Shown here one piece after another: positions 6,554 to 8,583 of a stretch of DNA of 8,583 nt (position 1 is its first letter; each line of letters begins with the position of its first letter). The notes beneath the pieces are model-generated. The model worked only from the letters and a program-made list of their open reading frames with translations. It was not told the DNA's origin and ran no database searches. Both the position numbers and the translations under genes were made by a program. The DNA is from JANXLS01 sp037129555. GTDB taxonomy: Bacteria; Planctomycetota; SZUA-567; H5-PLA8. Location of the stretch: the NCBI GenBank assembly GCA_037129555.1, contig JBAXUS010000241.1:1-8583 (forward strand), read 5' to 3'.

Positions 6554-7642
6554 ATGCGCAAACTTTCGCTAGTGTGTTGCTTGTTGTTTGTGGCTCGTGT
6601 CTTTGCGGCGGATGCGGTTTGGCATCCGCAGAAGACGTGGGTGTTTGCGGTTGGGGTGTTGGCGTTTGATGACAAATCGTACGCGACGTGGCCGGACAAA
6701 GGTCGACAGGATGCGGTGATGATTGACGCGTTTAAAAAGCGCGGCGTTCCGGCGGATCAGATTGTGTTTATTAAAAACACCGATGCGACGAAGGCGAATG
6801 TGACGGCCTCGCTCAACGCGTTTCTCGCGAAACCGGCTGAAGGCGACACGCTGATTTTTTATTACGCCGGGCACGGCGGGCGTGACATGAATGATCCGAA
6901 ACGGACTGCGTGGTTTGTGCCGTATGATACGAAATCGAGTTGGAAAATGGGTGACGTGTGCGCGGCGATTGAGAAGAATTTTAAAGGCTCGAATGTACTG
7001 CTGACTGCAGATTGCTGCCATTCCGGTGCGCTGGCGATTGAAGCCGGGAAGCGCGGCGGGCGGATTAATTACGGCGTCTTAACGAGCGCGTTTGCGACGA
7101 CAATCAGCACCGGGAATTGGACGTTTACTCAATGCCTGATCAATGTTCTGAACGGCAACCCGGCTCTGGACGCAAACGGTGATGGGAAGATTACGTTTGG
7201 CGAAGCGGCTCAGTATTGTGAAAACGAGATGGCCTTCTTCGAAGGGCAGTTGTCGTGCAGCGCTGCGAAGGGTCATTTCTCAACGGACTTGGTGCTGGCC
7301 AAGAACGCCGGGCCGAAGCAGCCGCGCGTGGGTGAGTTGTGCGAAGCGATGGATACTCAGAAATGGTGGAAGGTCAAAATCCTTGATTCGCGCAAAGGCG
7401 AAGTGTTTGTGACGTGGTTGGGTTGGGAGAAGAAATGGGATCGTTGGATCGATGAAAAACAGGTGAGGCCGTACACGCCGCCAGCCTTCAAAACGGGCGC
7501 GGTGGTCGAGGTCGAAAGCGGCGGCAAATGGTACGCGGCGAAAGTCATCGACAGCAAACTCGGATTGAATCGGGTTCATTACGACGGTTATCCGGACGCG
7601 GATGATGAGTGGGTGGTGGGCGAGCGGGTTCGGGTGAAGTGA
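6554..7642 (+). CDS. Secreted caspase-like peptidase (C14) with EF-hand loop and tandem Tudor-like C-terminal modules
   Basis: The 362-residue product has a signal peptide (residues 1 to about 19, ending VFAAD). A caspase/metacaspase-type fold spans about 25-250: the catalytic His is His107 in YYAGHGG and the nucleophile is Cys155 in TADCCHSG. It is therefore expected to be a cysteine protease acting after export; the specificity is unknown. Residues 206-217 (DANGDGKITFGE) match the 12-position EF-hand calcium loop (Asp1, Asn3, Asp5, Gly6, Ile8, Glu12), suggesting calcium dependence. The C-terminus carries two similar modules, about 257-307 (KWWKVKI to DRWIDEKQVRPY) and 313-361 (KWYAAKV to VHYDGYPDADDEWV), resembling Tudor/chromo-barrel (MBT-like) beta barrels; they may bind peptides or other envelope targets. 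The start at 6554 is set by GGAG six bases upstream. It is transcribed divergently from the DUF4175-like gene. The caspase assignment is strong; the C-terminal assignment rests on pattern only. Confidence 0.88.
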   Translation: MRKLSLVCCLLFVARVFAADAVWHPQKTWVFAVGVLAFDDKSYATWPDKGRQDAVMIDAFKKRGVPADQIVFIKNTDATKANVTASLNAFLAKPAEGDTLIFYYAGHGGRDMNDPKRTAWFVPYDTKSSWKMGDVCAAIEKNFKGSNVLLTADCCHSGALAIEAGKRGGRINYGVLTSAFATTISTGNWTFTQCLINVLNGNPALDANGDGKITFGEAAQYCENEMAFFEGQLSCSAAKGHFSTDLVLAKNAGPKQPRVGELCEAMDTQKWWKVKILDSRKGEVFVTWLGWEKKWDRWIDEKQVRPYTPPAFKTGAVVEVESGGKWYAAKVIDSKLGLNRVHYDGYPDADDEWVVGERVRVK

Positions 7643-7714
7643 TGAATTGAGTAGCACGGACAAGCAATACATTTCCTGAAACTTTTGATCTCGATTTGCG
7701 TCACATGGATTAGA

Positions 7715-7721
7715 AAAGGAG
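7715..7721 (+). promoter_or_regulatory. Ribosome binding site of the small exported protein gene
   Basis: AAAGGAG lies nine bases before the ATG at 7731 and supports that start. Confidence 0.65.
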
Positions 7722-7730
7722 ATTCAAATT

Positions 7731-8228
7731 ATGGTCACGTCATTGCGTATCGTTCTGCCTGTGCTAAGTGTGGTTTTGTGCGCGTCGTTCGTGTTGGGCA
7801 AAGCAGCCTTCATGAGCAAAGAAGAGATGATTCACAATGCGGAAGTCATTGCAGTTGTTGAGATCACGGCGATAGACAAGACTGTAACGAAGGGAATAGA
7901 CTGGACCTTCGCTCAAAAGGCGACTGCCAAAGTCGAGACGTTAATCAAAGGAAAACTTCCCGAGACGGTTGCGCTGTATGGCGACCAAGATTTTATCTGC
8001 GCTCGCTGCCATTTCGAAGTGGGTAAGTACCTCGTATTTTTAAAACGTGACAACACCGTTTACACCGGGAACAATTGGCAACTCTCGATCCGCAAAATCA
8101 CGGGAGCGAAAGTCGAGTGGTTTGACGGAGACAAGACACTGGAAAAGTCGGACGCCTTGCTGGCGGATGTATTAAAAGAAATTCCCGTTATCATGGCGAA
8201 AGCTGCGACACCTACAACAAGCAAGTAA
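7731..8228 (+). CDS. Small exported protein with CxxC pair, function unknown
   Basis: The 165-residue product has an N-terminal signal peptide (Arg6, then a hydrophobic stretch to about residue 22, VLPVLSVVLCASFVLG). Cys17 is not in a proper lipobox, so a lipoprotein is unlikely. The mature part is predominantly beta-strand: AEVIAVVEITAI, then ATAKVETLIKGKLPETVALYG, then C90-A-R-C93 just before GKYLVFLKRDN. This order (exposed strand, x-KG-x-LP, cysteines, G-x-YLVFL) recalls small secreted beta-barrel proteins with a TIMP/netrin-like arrangement, but that is only a resemblance. The two cysteines could form a disulfide or bind metal. It starts 88 bp after the caspase-like gene with no visible terminator between, so the two may be cotranscribed. 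The C-terminus is a short Thr/Lys tail. I do not recognise a named family. Confidence 0.8.
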   Translation: MVTSLRIVLPVLSVVLCASFVLGKAAFMSKEEMIHNAEVIAVVEITAIDKTVTKGIDWTFAQKATAKVETLIKGKLPETVALYGDQDFICARCHFEVGKYLVFLKRDNTVYTGNNWQLSIRKITGAKVEWFDGDKTLEKSDALLADVLKEIPVIMAKAATPTTSK

Positions 8229-8284
8229 AAATAGCCATTTCTCCAGAACAAATGGACCGCCCCCGAGCCGAGGAACCCCGCCCT

Positions 8285-8583
8285 ATGCCCGCCCACTACG
8301 ACGTATCTATCGAGACTCATTTTTGCGCAGCTCATGCGTTGCGCGATTACAAAGGGACGACAGAGCCGACGCACGGACACAATTTCAAAGTCATCGTCAC
8401 CGTCACCGGTTCGGAGGTGGACCGCGCCGGGATGCTGATCGATTTTCTCGATTTGAAGCCGGTCATCGATCAGGAAGTCGGACGATTGCATTACGGATTT
8501 TTGAACGAAGCCGTCGACGAATTCCGAGCGGACAAAGGCGGATTGTCGCCGAGCGCCGAGAACATCGCGCGGGTTTTGTTTCA
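8285..8583 (+). CDS. 6-pyruvoyl-tetrahydropterin synthase / QueD family protein, PTPS-III-like (partial)
   Basis: Ninety-nine codons are present before the window ends; the family is usually about 120-150 residues. The zinc-binding histidines are His17 (FCAAHAL) and His30/His32 (EPTHGHN), and GMLIDFLDLKPVI matches the family's GM(L/V)xDF segment. QueD and PTPS enzymes act on 7,8-dihydroneopterin triphosphate in queuosine, biopterin or folate synthesis in the cytoplasm. The usual catalytic Cys four residues before HGH is Thr26 here, while Glu27 gives an ExxHGH motif. That motif is, as I recall, the signature of the PTPS-III group, which can bypass FolB in folate synthesis. The usual Asp-His pair before xxLN is His69-Tyr70, so ordinary QueD chemistry is doubtful. 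I chose the ATG at 8285 because family members start close to the YDVSIE-type strand and GAGG (8270-8273) lies 11 bases upstream. An in-frame ATG at 8252 would add 11 Pro/Arg-rich residues. The gene is 56 bp after the preceding one. Confidence 0.85.
   Translation, partial: MPAHYDVSIETHFCAAHALRDYKGTTEPTHGHNFKVIVTVTGSEVDRAGMLIDFLDLKPVIDQEVGRLHYGFLNEAVDEFRADKGGLSPSAENIARVLF

Noticed and set aside
8252..8284. Upstream in-frame ATG at 8252 for the PTPS-family gene
   Set aside because: It adds only Pro/Arg/Glu-rich residues before the usual family N-terminus and has no ribosome binding site.

Overview
The window most resembles a planctomycete or a relative in the PVC group, at moderate confidence. 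GC content is intermediate. The main reason is a very long DUF4175-type membrane/coiled-coil protein paired with an exported HEAT-repeat protein, a combination I associate with Planctomycetota. A secreted caspase-like protein with an EF-hand loop also fits. No gene in the window fixes the taxonomy. The standard genetic code applies: tryptophan is TGG, and the 1678-codon gene contains no internal TGA.

The left three quarters is a minus-strand block read from about 6350 toward 1. It begins with a candidate promoter (6323-6351), a 10-bp palindrome (6281-6290) and a GAGG ribosome binding site. These are followed by the 1678-residue DUF4175-like protein (1224-6260) and, after 82 bp, an exported HEAT-repeat protein (243-1145). 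The HEAT reading frame stops at TGA (243-245) but stays open in the same frame for 80 more codons to the window edge. The residues after the TGA look like a real linker plus a C-terminal Trp/Leu-Pro-Pro motif. The TGA sits in a potential UxxC motif (TGA-Asn-Ser-Cys), and a small hairpin with a G in its loop starts 16 bases downstream. This is either a selenoprotein candidate, a nonsense mutation, or a stop followed by a separate gene. It is the most interesting point in the window.

The 293-bp divergent intergenic region (6261-6553) holds the minus-strand promoter, the palindrome and three helically phased 10-bp CGCGAA repeats (6413-6442). I found no convincing plus-strand promoter in it.

The right quarter is read on the plus strand. 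It holds a secreted caspase-like (C14) protein with an EF-hand loop and two C-terminal Tudor/chromo-barrel-like modules (6554-7642), a small exported protein with a CxxC pair (7731-8228), and the start of a 6-pyruvoyl-tetrahydropterin synthase family enzyme cut off by the window end (8285-8583). That enzyme lacks the usual catalytic Cys and the Asp-His pair. Gaps of 88 and 56 bp without visible terminators allow cotranscription of these three genes, but their functions give no obvious shared pathway.
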